A DNA stretch of 64,000 bases from Flavobacterium anhuiense (GTDB taxonomy: Bacteria > Bacteroidota > Bacteroidia > Flavobacteriales > Flavobacteriaceae): positions 124,001 through 188,000 of the forward strand of contig NZ_JUIV01000007.1 in NCBI RefSeq assembly GCF_004151235.1, given 5' to 3'. The notes beneath the pieces were generated by a model. That model had not been told where the DNA came from, searched no databases, and worked only from the letters and a program-made list of their open reading frames with translations. The position numbers and the translations under genes were made by a program. Below are positions 8,062 to 16,572 of this stretch, piece by piece; the stretch's first letter is position 1, and every line of letters starts with the position of its first letter.

Positions 8062-8739
8062 TTATAATTCAATAGAATCTCCGATTGGCAAAAGCATTAA
8101 ATCTTTTCCTTTATCAAAGAATTTACGGATTGATTCTTCGTGATTGATTTCGATATAACCAAAAGTATCATAGTGATATCCTAGAACTTTGTCACATTCT
8201 ACAAAATCTGATGCAATAATAGCGTCTTCAACATCCATTGTAAAGTTGTTTCCAATTGGAAGAATTACCAAATCCAATTTTGTGCGAAGCGGAATCAATT
8301 TCATGTCATAGGTCAATGCCGTGTCTCCAGCAATGTAAATGTTTTTATGCTCGCCTTCGATTACAAAACCTCCAGGATTTCCTCCGTAAGAACCGTCTGG
8401 AAAACTACTTGAGTGAATGGCGTTTACATATTTTACTTTTCCGAAATCAAATTTCCAGCTTCCGCCATGATTCATTGGGTGTGAGTTGAATCCTTTTTTG
8501 GCATAGTAGCTTGCAATTTCAGCGTTTGAAACAATTACTGCATTCGTGTTTTTAGCAATGGCCTCAACATCTAAAACGTGATCAGCGTGTGCATGCGTTA
8601 GTAAAATATAATCGGCTTTTATTGTGCTAAGGTTGATTGATGCAGCTTGTGGGTTTCCGGTAATAAATGGATCCACAATAATGTATTTTCCTCCTACTTC
8701 AATTCCTAATGAAGCGTGTCCGTAGTATGTAATTTTCAT
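8062..8739 (-). CDS. UPF0173 metal-dependent hydrolase (metallo-beta-lactamase fold)
   Basis: The 225-residue protein begins MKITYYGHASLGIEVGGK, the usual start of UPF0173. It has the zinc-binding HAHADH at residues 49-54, then NHGGSW, AGDTALTYDMK and a C-terminal GYHYDTFGYIEI. The length is normal for the family and there is no signal peptide. The substrate of UPF0173 proteins is not established. It lies 32 nt downstream of menA on the same strand, so it is probably cotranscribed with the menaquinone genes. Confidence 0.9.
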   Translation of the reverse strand: MKITYYGHASLGIEVGGKYIIVDPFITGNPQAASINLSTIKADYILLTHAHADHVLDVEAIAKNTNAVIVSNAEIASYYAKKGFNSHPMNHGGSWKFDFGKVKYVNAIHSSSFPDGSYGGNPGGFVIEGEHKNIYIAGDTALTYDMKLIPLRTKLDLVILPIGNNFTMDVEDAIIASDFVECDKVLGYHYDTFGYIEINHEESIRKFFDKGKDLMLLPIGDSIEL

Positions 8740-8771
8740 TTTGTTACCTTTTTTAAATTAAACATTTGTTT

Positions 8772-9734
8772 TTATCTTCCTCCTAAAAAGAGGTTTACAA
8801 TGATGTCTGAAATCAGCGAAATCATACACACTGTAAGTAATATAGAAAGCAAAAATGTGCTTAATGCCAGTTTTTTCAATTCTGGATCTAATAATTTTGG
8901 ATCTTGGTTTTTGTAAACCGTGATTAAATGTTTTGTCAACGGAATATAAGCCAGTACAAATAAGTATTGGTCAAAGTTATAATCGCTTAAAATAGCAAAT
9001 ACAACCACCAAAACCATCGCTGTAATGATTAGGAAAAAGTGGTATTTTTTGGCATTTTGAGCTCCAATCTGTACTACGATTGTGTTTTTTCCTGATTTTT
9101 TATCAGATTCCTGATCGCGCATATTGTTTAAGTTCAGAACACCAACGCTTAATAATCCGATTGCTACAGCTGGAAGGATTAAAAGAGGATCGACTTCTTT
9201 TGCATACAAAAAGTTAACCCCTAAAGTACTCACTAATCCGAAGAAAATGAAAACGAATACATCTCCTAGTCCTCTATAGCCATACGCTGAATTACCTACG
9301 GTATATTTAATCGCCGCTACAATAGCTGCGATTCCTAATAGAAGAAAAAAGATAGAATATCCGAAATTATCTTTTCCAAAAGCAAAATAGATCAAGATTA
9401 TAGCAGATAATAAAGTCAAAAGTGAAGTAATAATAATGGCTTTTTTCATTGCCTGCGGCGTAATAACACCACTCTGAATAGCACGTTGCGGCCCTACTCG
9501 ATCTGCATTATCAGTACCTTTTACTCCATCGCCATAATCATTTGCAAAATTGGATAAAACCTGTAATCCTAAAGTTGTCAATAAGGCAAAACCAAAAACT
9601 TTCCAGCTGAATACTTCGGTTGGCGTATTGATAGTTTCGGTTGGATTTGACAAAGCATAAATACTTCCAACTATAATTCCGGAAACTGATAAAGGTAATG
9701 TGCGCAATCTAGCGGCTTCAATCCAATGTTTCAT
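8772..9734 (-). CDS. menA: 1,4-Dihydroxy-2-naphthoate polyprenyltransferase MenA
   Basis: An integral membrane UbiA-superfamily enzyme that attaches the polyprenyl tail to DHNA and gives demethylmenaquinone. The 320-residue protein has the first Asp-rich motif NFANDYGDGVKGTDN at residues 62-76, followed by DRVGPQRAIQSG, and the second motif NNMRDQESDKKSGKNT near residue 205. About eight membrane segments can be drawn. It follows menB on the same strand, with a 94-nt gap filled by a palindromic repeat. Confidence 0.95.
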   Translation of the reverse strand: MKHWIEAARLRTLPLSVSGIIVGSIYALSNPTETINTPTEVFSWKVFGFALLTTLGLQVLSNFANDYGDGVKGTDNADRVGPQRAIQSGVITPQAMKKAIIITSLLTLLSAIILIYFAFGKDNFGYSIFFLLLGIAAIVAAIKYTVGNSAYGYRGLGDVFVFIFFGLVSTLGVNFLYAKEVDPLLILPAVAIGLLSVGVLNLNNMRDQESDKKSGKNTIVVQIGAQNAKKYHFFLIITAMVLVVVFAILSDYNFDQYLFVLAYIPLTKHLITVYKNQDPKLLDPELKKLALSTFLLSILLTVCMISLISDIIVNLFLGGR

Positions 9735-9737
9735 GTT

Positions 9738-9828
9738 TTAATTTTAGATTTTAGAATATAGATTTTAGATTATTATGTTCTGATTTAAAATTATAGATTG
9801 AAAATCTAAAATCAGAAATCTAAAATTA
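9738..9828. repeat. Palindromic repeat of TTTTAGATT words
   Basis: The left arm (9738-9772) reads TTTTAGATTTTAGA and ATAGATTTTAGATT. The right arm (9798-9827) reads AATCTAAAATCAGAAATC. The arms are inverted and about 25 bp apart, and fill the menB-menA gap. Same design as the other palindromic repeats here, with different words. Confidence 0.7.
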
Positions 9829-10662
9829 TTAAGGTATCCATTTATTTTCACCGAAGTTTGGTTTTCTTTTTTCTAAGAAAGCGTTTCTTCCCTCTTTAGC
9901 TTCTTCGGTCATGTAAGCCAAACGAGTTGCTTCTCCTGCAAAAACTTGTTGTCCGACCATTCCGTCATCTGTTAAGTTCATTGCAAATTTTAGCATTTTT
10001 ATAGATGTTGGTGATTTTTGAAGAATTTCCTGAGCCCATTCGTAAGCAGTAGTTTCCAATTCGTCATGAGGAATTACTGCGTTTACCATTCCCATTTCAA
10101 AAGCTTCTTGAGCAGAATAGTTTCTACCTAAAAAGAAAATCTCACGTGCTTTTTTCTGCCCTACCATTTTAGCCAAATATGCCGATCCATAACCACCATC
10201 AAAACTAGTTACGTCAGCGTCAGTTTGTTTAAAAATAGCGTGTTCTTTACTAGCAAGCGTCATATCGCAAACTACATGTAAACTGTGTCCGCCACCTACA
10301 GCCCAGCCTGGAACAACAGCAATAACTACTTTAGGCATAAAACGAATTAAACGTTGCACTTCTAGAATATTCAAACGATGCTGTCCATCATCTCCGACAT
10401 ATCCTTGATGTCCGCGTGCATTTTGATCTCCGCCGCTGCAGAAAGAATAAACTCCATCTTTTGTTGAAGGTCCTTCAGCAGAAAGTAAAACAACTCCAAT
10501 TGAAGTGTCTTCTTGCGCGTCGTAAAAAGCTTGGTATAATTCTGAAGTAGTTTTAGGACGGAATGCATTTCTAACATTTGGTCTGTTAAAGGCAATTCTT
10601 GCTACTCCGTTGCATTTTTTATAAGTTATATCTTCAAATTCTCTGGCTGTAATCCAATCCAT
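9829..10662 (-). CDS. menB: 1,4-Dihydroxy-2-naphthoyl-CoA synthase MenB
   Basis: A crotonase-fold enzyme that closes the second ring of o-succinylbenzoyl-CoA. The 277-residue protein shows CSGGDQNARG (oxyanion-hole region), VPGWAVGGGHSLHVVCD, and TDADVTSFDGGYGSAYLAKMVG, all typical of MenB. It ends in FLEKRKPNFGENKW, the conserved MenB tail. The length is normal and no signal peptide is present. It begins a menB-menA-UPF0173 run; an 800-bp gap separates it from cvfB upstream. Confidence 0.97.
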   Translation of the reverse strand: MDWITAREFEDITYKKCNGVARIAFNRPNVRNAFRPKTTSELYQAFYDAQEDTSIGVVLLSAEGPSTKDGVYSFCSGGDQNARGHQGYVGDDGQHRLNILEVQRLIRFMPKVVIAVVPGWAVGGGHSLHVVCDMTLASKEHAIFKQTDADVTSFDGGYGSAYLAKMVGQKKAREIFFLGRNYSAQEAFEMGMVNAVIPHDELETTAYEWAQEILQKSPTSIKMLKFAMNLTDDGMVGQQVFAGEATRLAYMTEEAKEGRNAFLEKRKPNFGENKWIP

Positions 10663-10913
10663 TTTGATTTTTTGTTTTAATAATTATACGGTAAAAATAA
10701 AGCATTTTTACTACTTTACCTACTCAATCTGCCTTAAGTCTTTGCTAAATTACCCTTCAATGTTAACAATTGGTATTTACTTACAAAAAATAACATTTTT
10801 TAACATTAGTTTAGAAAAATAATAATTAATTTTACACCCTAGAAATCAATGAGATAGAAAATATTTCAAAGATTTCAGATTGATTTTCTTTCACTGATTT
10901 ATTAACCTAAAAA
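10663..10913. other. AT-rich region upstream of menB, no clear feature
   Basis: This is the first part of an 800-bp gap between menB and cvfB. It presumably holds the menB promoter, but I saw no convincing TAnnTTTG with a matching TTG on the minus strand, and no structured element. Confidence 0.4.
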
Positions 10914-11036
10914 ATGATTTTTTTGAGAAAATTTAAAAAATTTGTCGCTCATTTTTTTAGGGTTTTCACGAATAAACCTCAATTAAAAGAGCAAATGATT
11001 TATGTGTTTGTCGAAACTTCAAAAAGAAAAAAGTAA
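10914..11036 (+). CDS. Possible 40-residue basic peptide
   Basis: ATG at 10914 opens a 40-codon frame (MIFLRKFKKFVAHFFRVF..., ending VETSKRKK) on the strand opposite to menB and cvfB. It is rich in Lys, Arg and Phe and could form an amphipathic helix. No clear promoter or ribosome binding site was seen. In its favour, an orphan plus-oriented terminator lies downstream at 11326. Such frames also arise by chance in AT-rich DNA, so this is a low-confidence call. Confidence 0.3.
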   Translation: MIFLRKFKKFVAHFFRVFTNKPQLKEQMIYVFVETSKRKK

Positions 11037-11325
11037 CACCTAAGGTTAAATGTTAGAATTGTATCTATAATTAGTATAGAAATGATAACGAAAAGAGGAA
11101 AAAAGTACTAATTCGCACTTTCTAAAAGTTATTTTATAAAACCAATGGATGAGCCGTGAAATTTATTTTTTTGCTTTTGAGATAGGTACATTTATTATTT
11201 AAAAGACATACCCATCAATAGAATAATTTCTAAAATTCGTAAAGCTATTGTTCTGAGATGGACTCGAATTATTTTATTTCTGTTTTTTTTTAATTACAAT
11301 TTTTTTTAAAACTGAATAAAAAGCG
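11037..11325. other. AT-rich gap with no supported gene
   Basis: The stretch holds only very short frames (for example MITKRGKKY at 11082 and MSREIYFFAFEIGTFII near 11144) and no visible structure. It could be the untranslated end of a plus-strand transcript that stops at the hairpin at 11326. Confidence 0.35.
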
Positions 11326-11353
11326 AAAGGCTGCTTGTAATGAGCAGCCTTTT
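11326..11353 (+). terminator. Intrinsic terminator without an assigned gene
   Basis: AAAGGCTGCT (11326-11335), a 7-nt loop, AGCAGCCTTT (11343-11352) and further T residues form a good terminator hairpin. The T-tract fits plus-strand transcription, but no recognised plus-strand gene lies between it and the HhH gene at 4808. Confidence 0.6.
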
Positions 11354-11382
11354 GTGTTATAATAATTTTGCTAACACAAAAT

Positions 11383-11463
11383 AAATTCCAAATTTTAAAC
11401 TCCAAATTCCAATGGATTGTGTTGAATCAGTCTCGGAATTTGGAATTTTTAAATTGGAATTTC
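11383..11463. repeat. Palindromic AATTCCAA repeat, copy 1
   Basis: AAATTCCAAATTTTAAAC and TCCAAATTCCAATGG form the left arm; CGGAATTTGGAATTTTT and AAATTGGAATTTC form the right arm, about 20 bp away. It directly abuts the TAG stop of cvfB and could act as its terminator. Related copies are at 40053, 52366 and 62859. Confidence 0.8.
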
Positions 11464-12317
11464 TATTCCTTTACCAAATAAATCCCGTCTTCTTTAATTT
11501 CAATCAGTTTTTCTTTGTATAAAGCTCCGATTGCTTTTTTGAATGATTTTTTACTCATTTTCAAAACGGTTTTAATGTCTTCGGGATGAGAATTATCATT
11601 CAATCTAAGAAACCCTCTGCTAGCTCTTAGCTCGCTTAATATTTTTTCAGCATTTGGTTCTATGCTTTCAAAGCCTTGTGCTTGAAGCGCAACGTCTATT
11701 TTATTGTCAGGACGAATGTTTTTGATATAACCGCGCATTCTGTCTCCAGTTCTTATTGAATCGTCATAAACTTCGTCTTTATACAAAAGCCCTTTGTGAC
11801 GCTCATTTATGATAACATTGATTCCCATATCTGTAATATGAGAAACAATTAAATCAACTTCCTCTCCTTTTTCAACTGTCAACGTATCGTTGCTCAAAAA
11901 TTGATTGGTTTTGCTTGAAGCGACTAAACGATTAGTCTGTTTGTCCATGTATAAATACACCAAGTAGCGTTTTCCTTTTTCCATTGGACGTGCCTGTTCT
12001 TTGAACGGAACAAGAATATCTTTTTCCATTCCCCAATCCATAAAAGCACCAACATTATTGATGTAGTTTACACGTAAAAGAGCAAATTCATTCAATAAAA
12101 TGTACGGAACCAAAGTGGTTGCAACTGGTCGCTGTTCGTGATCTAAGTAAACAAAAACGATTAATTCTTCGCCAATTTCAAATACTTTTGGCACATATTT
12201 ATTGGGAAGCAAAACGTCGTGAACTCCATCTGGATCATTTTCTGGGTCTCCTAAAAATAAACCAACTTTGGTATCACGTAATATAGTTAGCGTATTGTAT
12301 TTTCCTATTTCTAGCAT
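11463..12317 (-). CDS. cvfB: CvfB-like S1 RNA-binding protein
   Basis: The 284-residue protein matches the CvfB/YitL layout. Tandem S1-like OB folds span about residues 1-210 (GLFLGDP, VNYINNVGAFMDWGMEKDILVPF, HITDMGINVIINERHKGLL, RGYIKNIRPDNKIDVAL), and a winged-helix segment ends the protein (RASRGFLRLNDNSHPEDIKTV, SKKSFKKAIGALYKE). CvfB of Gram-positive bacteria binds RNA and affects gene expression. It has its own promoter at 12362-12389 and is not obviously linked to menaquinone synthesis. Confidence 0.85.
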   Translation of the reverse strand: MLEIGKYNTLTILRDTKVGLFLGDPENDPDGVHDVLLPNKYVPKVFEIGEELIVFVYLDHEQRPVATTLVPYILLNEFALLRVNYINNVGAFMDWGMEKDILVPFKEQARPMEKGKRYLVYLYMDKQTNRLVASSKTNQFLSNDTLTVEKGEEVDLIVSHITDMGINVIINERHKGLLYKDEVYDDSIRTGDRMRGYIKNIRPDNKIDVALQAQGFESIEPNAEKILSELRASRGFLRLNDNSHPEDIKTVLKMSKKSFKKAIGALYKEKLIEIKEDGIYLVKE

Positions 12318-12324
12318 TTTTATA

Positions 12325-12372
12325 AGTTTCTAAGCAGTCGAACTGCTAAGTTTCTGAGGCGCAAAGGTACGA
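12325..12372. repeat. Period-8 array, single arm, copy 3
   Basis: Words AAGTTTCT, AAGCAGTC, GAACTGCT, AAGTTTCT, GAGGCGCA keep the 8-bp period. The centre contains its own small palindrome (AGCAGTCGAACTGCT). It fills the cvfB leader between the promoter and the ATG. Confidence 0.6.
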
Positions 12373-12389
12373 AGTTTGGTGCGGTACAA
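12362..12389 (-). promoter_or_regulatory. Promoter of cvfB, TTG-N17-TACCTTTG
   Basis: On the minus strand TTG (12389-12387) and TACCTTTG (12369-12362) are spaced as in the Bacteroidota consensus. Transcription would start near 12355, about 38 nt before the cvfB ATG. Confidence 0.6.
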
Positions 12390-12487
12390 AGAAATTAATT
12401 TTAACAAAACTTAATTTGCAGGAAAAAAATAGAAAATCCCCTTACAACAGTCGTTATAAAGGGATTTTAAATTATGCCAAATGTATA

Positions 12488-12829
12488 TTATTTGTAAACA
12501 CTTTCTTTTTTAAAGTGAACTGTCAATAAATAATACACAACAGCTCTGTATTTGTGTTTGTTAGATTTTCCGTATTTTTCTAATACAGCGTGAATTGCTC
12601 CGAATAATTCTGGGCTATCTTTTAAACCTAGCTTTTTAACTAAAAAATTGTTTTTTACCGTCTCTAATTCAGATTCTTGAGATCCTGCTACAACTGATGC
12701 ATCATCATTATATATAGAAGGACCGCAGCCAATGGTAACTTTAGTCAATAAATCCATGTTTGGAGTTACTCCACATTTATCTTTCAAATCTGAAGCATAC
12801 TTTTTAATTAATTCTTCTCTCTTGCTCAT
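12488..12829 (-). CDS. DUF2853 family protein
   Basis: A small soluble protein of 113 residues, MSKREELIKKYASDLKDKCG to the end HFKKESVYK. The segments TIGCGPSIYNDDASVV, LGLKDSPELFGAIHAV and KHKYRAVVYYLLT are characteristic of DUF2853. The family is an all-helical fold of unknown function. A longer frame could start at 12859, but the promoter TTG-N20-TACATTTG at 12887-12857 shows that transcription starts inside it, so ATG 12829 is the start. Confidence 0.85.
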   Translation of the reverse strand: MSKREELIKKYASDLKDKCGVTPNMDLLTKVTIGCGPSIYNDDASVVAGSQESELETVKNNFLVKKLGLKDSPELFGAIHAVLEKYGKSNKHKYRAVVYYLLTVHFKKESVYK

Positions 12830-12856
12830 AATTATATAATTTGGTGAATAATAGAC

Positions 12857-12887
12857 CAAATGTATAATTAAGGAAGTTTTAAAACAA
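12857..12887 (-). promoter_or_regulatory. Promoter of the DUF2853 gene, TTG-N20-TACATTTG
   Basis: Minus-strand TTG at 12887-12885 and TACATTTG at 12864-12857. The predicted start near 12850 excludes the upstream ATG at 12859 and supports the ATG at 12829. Confidence 0.65.
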
Positions 12888-12915
12888 TAATTTTAACAAT
12901 AATTTTCTTTCAATT

Positions 12916-14577
12916 TTAAATTAAGTATTTAAAATACTGCTTTAAAACAACATCATTCTCAACTGTTGGCGTAAAGATTTCTAGAATACACGGGGTTTCG
13001 TTAGAATCATATAGAGAATTGATTCCGTTTTCTAATGATTGAACATCATGAGCTGTAAAATAATTTAAACCATACATTTTTGCTAAATGTTCTGCAGTCA
13101 ATTTATGCGATGTTTCGAAATAAGTATTGAAAACAGGTTTTTCCTGATGTCCTGGAAGAATTCTAAAGATTCCTCCTCCTCCATTATTCACTAAAATAAT
13201 CTTGAAATTTTTAGGAATATAAGAGTTCCACAGAGCATTGCTATCGTATAAGAAACTTATATCTCCAGTAACAAAAATGGTTTGTTTTTCGTTTCCAACC
13301 GCTGCACCGATTGCTGTAGAAGTGCTTCCGTCAATTCCGCTTGTTCCTCGATTGCAAAAAACTTCTATAGAATTATCAATATCAATAAGCTGTGCATAAC
13401 GAATAGCAGAACTGTTGCTAATCTGTAGCATGCTGTTTTTAGGCAATGATTCGATTATTTTTTCAAAAACTTTAAAATCTGAAAATTCGATTTTATTTAA
13501 ATAGTCTTTTCTTCTCTCTAATCTTGTCTGGTAAACCGTATTTACATTATTAAAATAATTACTTTTTACAAAAGATGTTTTTGAAAGCAAGTCTTTAAAG
13601 AAATCATTTGGCTGCATCTCAAAATGCTTGGTCAATGCACCAAATGTATCATAAGCCCGCAAAGTATCTATGTGCCAATGATGTTTTGGTTTGTATTTTC
13701 GCAGAAATCCTTTTATTCTTTTTGAAACCACCATTCCACCAAAAGTAACCAATACTTCAGGGTTAAATTTCTTAAAATCAAAATCATCAAAAGGCGTAAT
13801 TAAAGTATCTATTGAATTGATAAAACTTTCGTGATGAAGATTTGAAGTCGTTTCTGTAAGCACGACAACAGATGGATCTGAAGCTAAATTTTCAATAATT
13901 TCTTTATCAATTGTATTCGCTTCGTTAACTCCAACTAAGATTAATTTTCGTTTTGCAGTATTCCAAACAGAAATTACTTCTTCATTATTTTCTATTATTA
14001 ATGGAAAAGCTTCTGGCTTTGGATTTGTAATTTTTGGCTGTACAGAAAGCTCTTCTGTTGTTTCGTATAAAGGTTCTTCAAAAGGCGCATTAATATGCAC
14101 GGGGCCTTTTTTAAGAATTGCAGTTTCAATTGCCAGATTGATTTTCAGATCATTCTCTTCTGATGCTTCTTCGGTTAAATTCGCATTGAAAACAGAATGA
14201 TTAGCAAAAACATTTTCCTGACGAATGGTTTGTCCGTCACCAATATCAATTTTGTTCTGCGGACGGTCAGCAGAAATGACAATCAGTGGAATCTGACTGT
14301 AAAACGCTTCTGCCAAAGCAGGATAATAATTTAATAAAGCTGATCCTGAAGTACAGACTATTGCCGTTGGCTGTTTGGTTTGCTGTGCAATTCCTAAAGC
14401 AAAAAAAGCGGCACAACGCTCGTCTGCAATACTGTAACAGTTGAAGTTTGGATTTTGAGCAAACCCGATGGTTAATGGTGCATTTCTAGATCCTGGAGAA
14501 ATTATAATATTGACAATGTCTTTGGCAGATAAAATTTCGATAATGCTTTGTGCAAGCGCTATTTTGGGGTAAATCAT
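12916..14577 (-). CDS. menD: SEPHCHC synthase MenD
   Basis: A thiamine-diphosphate enzyme that joins isochorismate and 2-oxoglutarate, the first committed step of menaquinone synthesis. The 553-residue protein has SPGSRNAPLTIGF near residue 28, ADRPQNKIDIGDGQTIRQ near 104, NRGTSGIDGSTSTAIG in the cofactor domain, TGDISFLYDSNALW, and NNGGGGIFRILPG, all MenD signatures. Length is normal. It is the most upstream men gene here; the isochorismate synthase gene that often precedes menD is absent. Confidence 0.97.
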   Translation of the reverse strand: MIYPKIALAQSIIEILSAKDIVNIIISPGSRNAPLTIGFAQNPNFNCYSIADERCAAFFALGIAQQTKQPTAIVCTSGSALLNYYPALAEAFYSQIPLIVISADRPQNKIDIGDGQTIRQENVFANHSVFNANLTEEASEENDLKINLAIETAILKKGPVHINAPFEEPLYETTEELSVQPKITNPKPEAFPLIIENNEEVISVWNTAKRKLILVGVNEANTIDKEIIENLASDPSVVVLTETTSNLHHESFINSIDTLITPFDDFDFKKFNPEVLVTFGGMVVSKRIKGFLRKYKPKHHWHIDTLRAYDTFGALTKHFEMQPNDFFKDLLSKTSFVKSNYFNNVNTVYQTRLERRKDYLNKIEFSDFKVFEKIIESLPKNSMLQISNSSAIRYAQLIDIDNSIEVFCNRGTSGIDGSTSTAIGAAVGNEKQTIFVTGDISFLYDSNALWNSYIPKNFKIILVNNGGGGIFRILPGHQEKPVFNTYFETSHKLTAEHLAKMYGLNYFTAHDVQSLENGINSLYDSNETPCILEIFTPTVENDVVLKQYFKYLI

Positions 14578-14641
14578 TCCTGTGGTGTATTACTTTTTTT
14601 TTTAAGAAAATTCTTTAATTCGTTTTTCCTCATCTTGCTTA

Positions 14642-14649
14642 CAAAGTTA
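14642..14649 (-). promoter_or_regulatory. -7 element TAACTTTG for menD
   Basis: Minus-strand TAACTTTG places the transcription start near 14635, about 58 nt before the menD ATG. No good -33 TTG was found. Confidence 0.4.
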
Positions 14650-14714
14650 CAAACTTCACACTTGATTTATGTTATAATTAGGAATATATTAAGGCTCTTT
14701 CTCGAAAAAGGGAA

Positions 14715-14722
14715 TATATTTG
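14715..14722 (+). promoter_or_regulatory. -7 element TATATTTG for the thioredoxin-like gene
   Basis: TATATTTG followed by TAAAATCG puts a transcription start near 14729, 28 nt before the ATG at 14757. The -33 region (around 14694) has no exact TTG. Confidence 0.45.
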
Positions 14723-14756
14723 TAAAATCGAATAATTAATAAAAGCCTGACCTAAT

Positions 14757-15932
14757 ATGCGTTTCTTATTTATACTTTTTTTATCTGTTACTTTTCAAAC
14801 CATAACTTCTCAGAATCAATTTGTTCCTGTAGATGTTCCGTACAAAACGGCTTTAGAAAATGCAAAAAAAGAAGGAAAACCACTTTTTGTTATGCTTTAT
14901 GCTGATTGGTGTCCACATTGTAATTTAATGAAAGCGGAAGTTTTGAGCGATCCTGCTGTTATGGATTTTTTGAATAAAAATTTTGTTTGCACTTATAAAA
15001 ACATTGAAAAAGAAGAAGGAACTGCATTAAAGAATAAATTCAATACCAAATCGCTTCCTACTTTCTTATTTCTTGATAGTAATGAAACTTTAATTTATGC
15101 ATTAAAAGGCGAAATGAAAAAGCCTGAATTCTTAAATGAACTCAACAATGCTTTGAATCCGAAAATGCAATTGCCTCATTTAGAGAAACAATTTCTTGCA
15201 GATCCTAGCAATTCAGATAAGTTCTTTTATTATTTAAATACTTTAAGAAAAGGAAAAGACAGAACAGAATTGTCAATACCAACGCATATTTATCTGAATA
15301 CTCAAACAGACAAGCAATTGGTTAGCGAAGTAAACTGGCGAGTTATTGCAAATGGAGTTACTGATATTAAATCTAGAGAATTTCAGTATGTTTTAAATCA
15401 TCAGAAAGAGTTTGCGGCTGTTGCTTCTCAAAATCGAGTTGACCGTAAAATTGAAAGTATTGTAAACGAACTGCTTCGTCCTTTGATTGACAATTTAGAT
15501 ACCGTAAACTATTACAAACAAAGAGAAGTTGCTAAATCGATCAGATTGCAAAAAACTGATTCTTTGGTTTTTAAATATGATTTAACATTGGCAGAAAGAA
15601 CTGAAAAATGGGACTTTTACAAAAAAGTTACGCTCGAAGAAACCCAAAAATTGGTTTGGAATGATGCGAGCTTTTTAAAAGATATCGGAAACACTTATTT
15701 TAAACATATTAATGATAAAGAGAGTTTAAAAAAAGCCATCTCTTGGGTAGATCGTTCTTTAGAATTAAATGATTCGTATGACGGTAATTTGCTTGAAGCA
15801 AAACTTTACAATAAAATAAAAGACAAAAAGAAAGCTTTAGAATACGCCAAAAATGCCAAAGCCATAGCCAAAGAAATGGACTGGAATTCTAAAGAAGTAG
15901 ACACTTTATTAGCTGAATTGAATACCAAATAA
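14757..15932 (+). CDS. Exported thioredoxin-fold protein with helical repeat tail
   Basis: The 391-residue protein has a signal peptide (about residues 1-19), then a thioredoxin domain with active site WCPHC at 51-55 in the context FVMLYADWCPHCNLMKAEV and a cis-proline loop KSLPTFLF near residue 100. The C-terminal 250 residues are helical and end in TPR-like motifs (SWVDRSLELNDSYDGNLLEAKLY, KALEYAKNAKAIAKE). It is probably a periplasmic disulfide reductase or oxidase; the partner is unknown. It is divergent from menD, and a GNAT gene follows 14 nt downstream. Confidence 0.87.
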   Translation: MRFLFILFLSVTFQTITSQNQFVPVDVPYKTALENAKKEGKPLFVMLYADWCPHCNLMKAEVLSDPAVMDFLNKNFVCTYKNIEKEEGTALKNKFNTKSLPTFLFLDSNETLIYALKGEMKKPEFLNELNNALNPKMQLPHLEKQFLADPSNSDKFFYYLNTLRKGKDRTELSIPTHIYLNTQTDKQLVSEVNWRVIANGVTDIKSREFQYVLNHQKEFAAVASQNRVDRKIESIVNELLRPLIDNLDTVNYYKQREVAKSIRLQKTDSLVFKYDLTLAERTEKWDFYKKVTLEETQKLVWNDASFLKDIGNTYFKHINDKESLKKAISWVDRSLELNDSYDGNLLEAKLYNKIKDKKKALEYAKNAKAIAKEMDWNSKEVDTLLAELNTK

Positions 15933-15946
15933 CTGTAATAATACCA

Positions 15947-16444
15947 ATGAGCATTATATTAAGACCTGCAACAACAAACGATTTGCAAAAAATTCTAGAA
16001 ATTGTAAATCATTCCATATTACATACTACTGCTAATTATAGTTATGAAATTCAGACTTTGGAAGTTCAAACAAAATGGTTTGAAGATAAAATGGCTAAAA
16101 ATCTTCCTGTAATTGTAGCCGATTTAGACGGCGAAGTGGTTGGTTTTGGGAGTTACGGGCAGTTTAGAGAAAAGATTGGCTATCAATATACTGTTGAACA
16201 TTCTGTTTATGTGGTCGATAATATAATAGGAAAAGGAATTGGCTCTAAACTTTTGACAGAATTAATCCGTTTGGCTAAAGAACAAGGATATCATGTTATG
16301 ATTGGCGCTATTGACGCTGATAATGCAGGAAGTATTGCTTTTCATGAAAAATTCGGATTTGTTGCTACAGGAACAATTCGCGAAGTAGGCTATAAATTTG
16401 ACCACTGGTTGGATTTAGTTTTTATGCAGCTTATTTTGGTTTAA
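15947..16444 (+). CDS. GNAT N-acetyltransferase, phosphinothricin acetyltransferase-like
   Basis: The 165-residue protein begins ILRPATTNDLQKILEIVNH. It has the acetyl-CoA pyrophosphate loop IIGKGIGSKLL at 93-103 and the family segment AIDADNAGSIAFHEKFGFVATGTIREVGYKF. This is the layout of the PAT/YncA branch, which acetylates phosphinothricin, methionine sulfone or related compounds. The physiological substrate is not clear. It probably shares a transcript with the thioredoxin-like gene. Confidence 0.85.
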   Translation: MSIILRPATTNDLQKILEIVNHSILHTTANYSYEIQTLEVQTKWFEDKMAKNLPVIVADLDGEVVGFGSYGQFREKIGYQYTVEHSVYVVDNIIGKGIGSKLLTELIRLAKEQGYHVMIGAIDADNAGSIAFHEKFGFVATGTIREVGYKFDHWLDLVFMQLILV

Positions 16445-16521
16445 CCGCAAAGCACGCTAAGAATACGCAAAGTTCGCAAAGTATCTAAAAACTCTTTCCC
16501 TTTGCCTCTTTGTAACTTTGG
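16445..16521. repeat. Palindromic CGCAAAG repeat
   Basis: The left arm has CGCAAAGCACGC, ACGCAAAGTTCGCAAAG; the right arm has CTTTGCCTCTTTGTAACTTTG. Arms are inverted and separated by about 12 bp. It lies right after the GNAT stop codon and before a terminator. Confidence 0.65.
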
Positions 16522-16525
16522 ACCT

Positions 16526-16568
16526 AAAAAAAACACAAATTTGAAAATTCAAATTTGTGTTTTTTTTT
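16526..16568. terminator. Bidirectional terminator between GNAT gene and peroxidase gene
   Basis: AAACACAAATTTG (16531-16543) pairs perfectly with CAAATTTGTGTTT (16550-16562), with A-tract before and T-tract after. It serves both convergent genes. Confidence 0.8.
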
Positions 16569-16572
16569 AAAT

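Noticed and set aside
11082..11111. A nine-residue ORF (MITKRGKKY) in the menB-cvfB gap
   Set aside because: Too short to separate from chance; no ribosome binding site or conservation can be judged.
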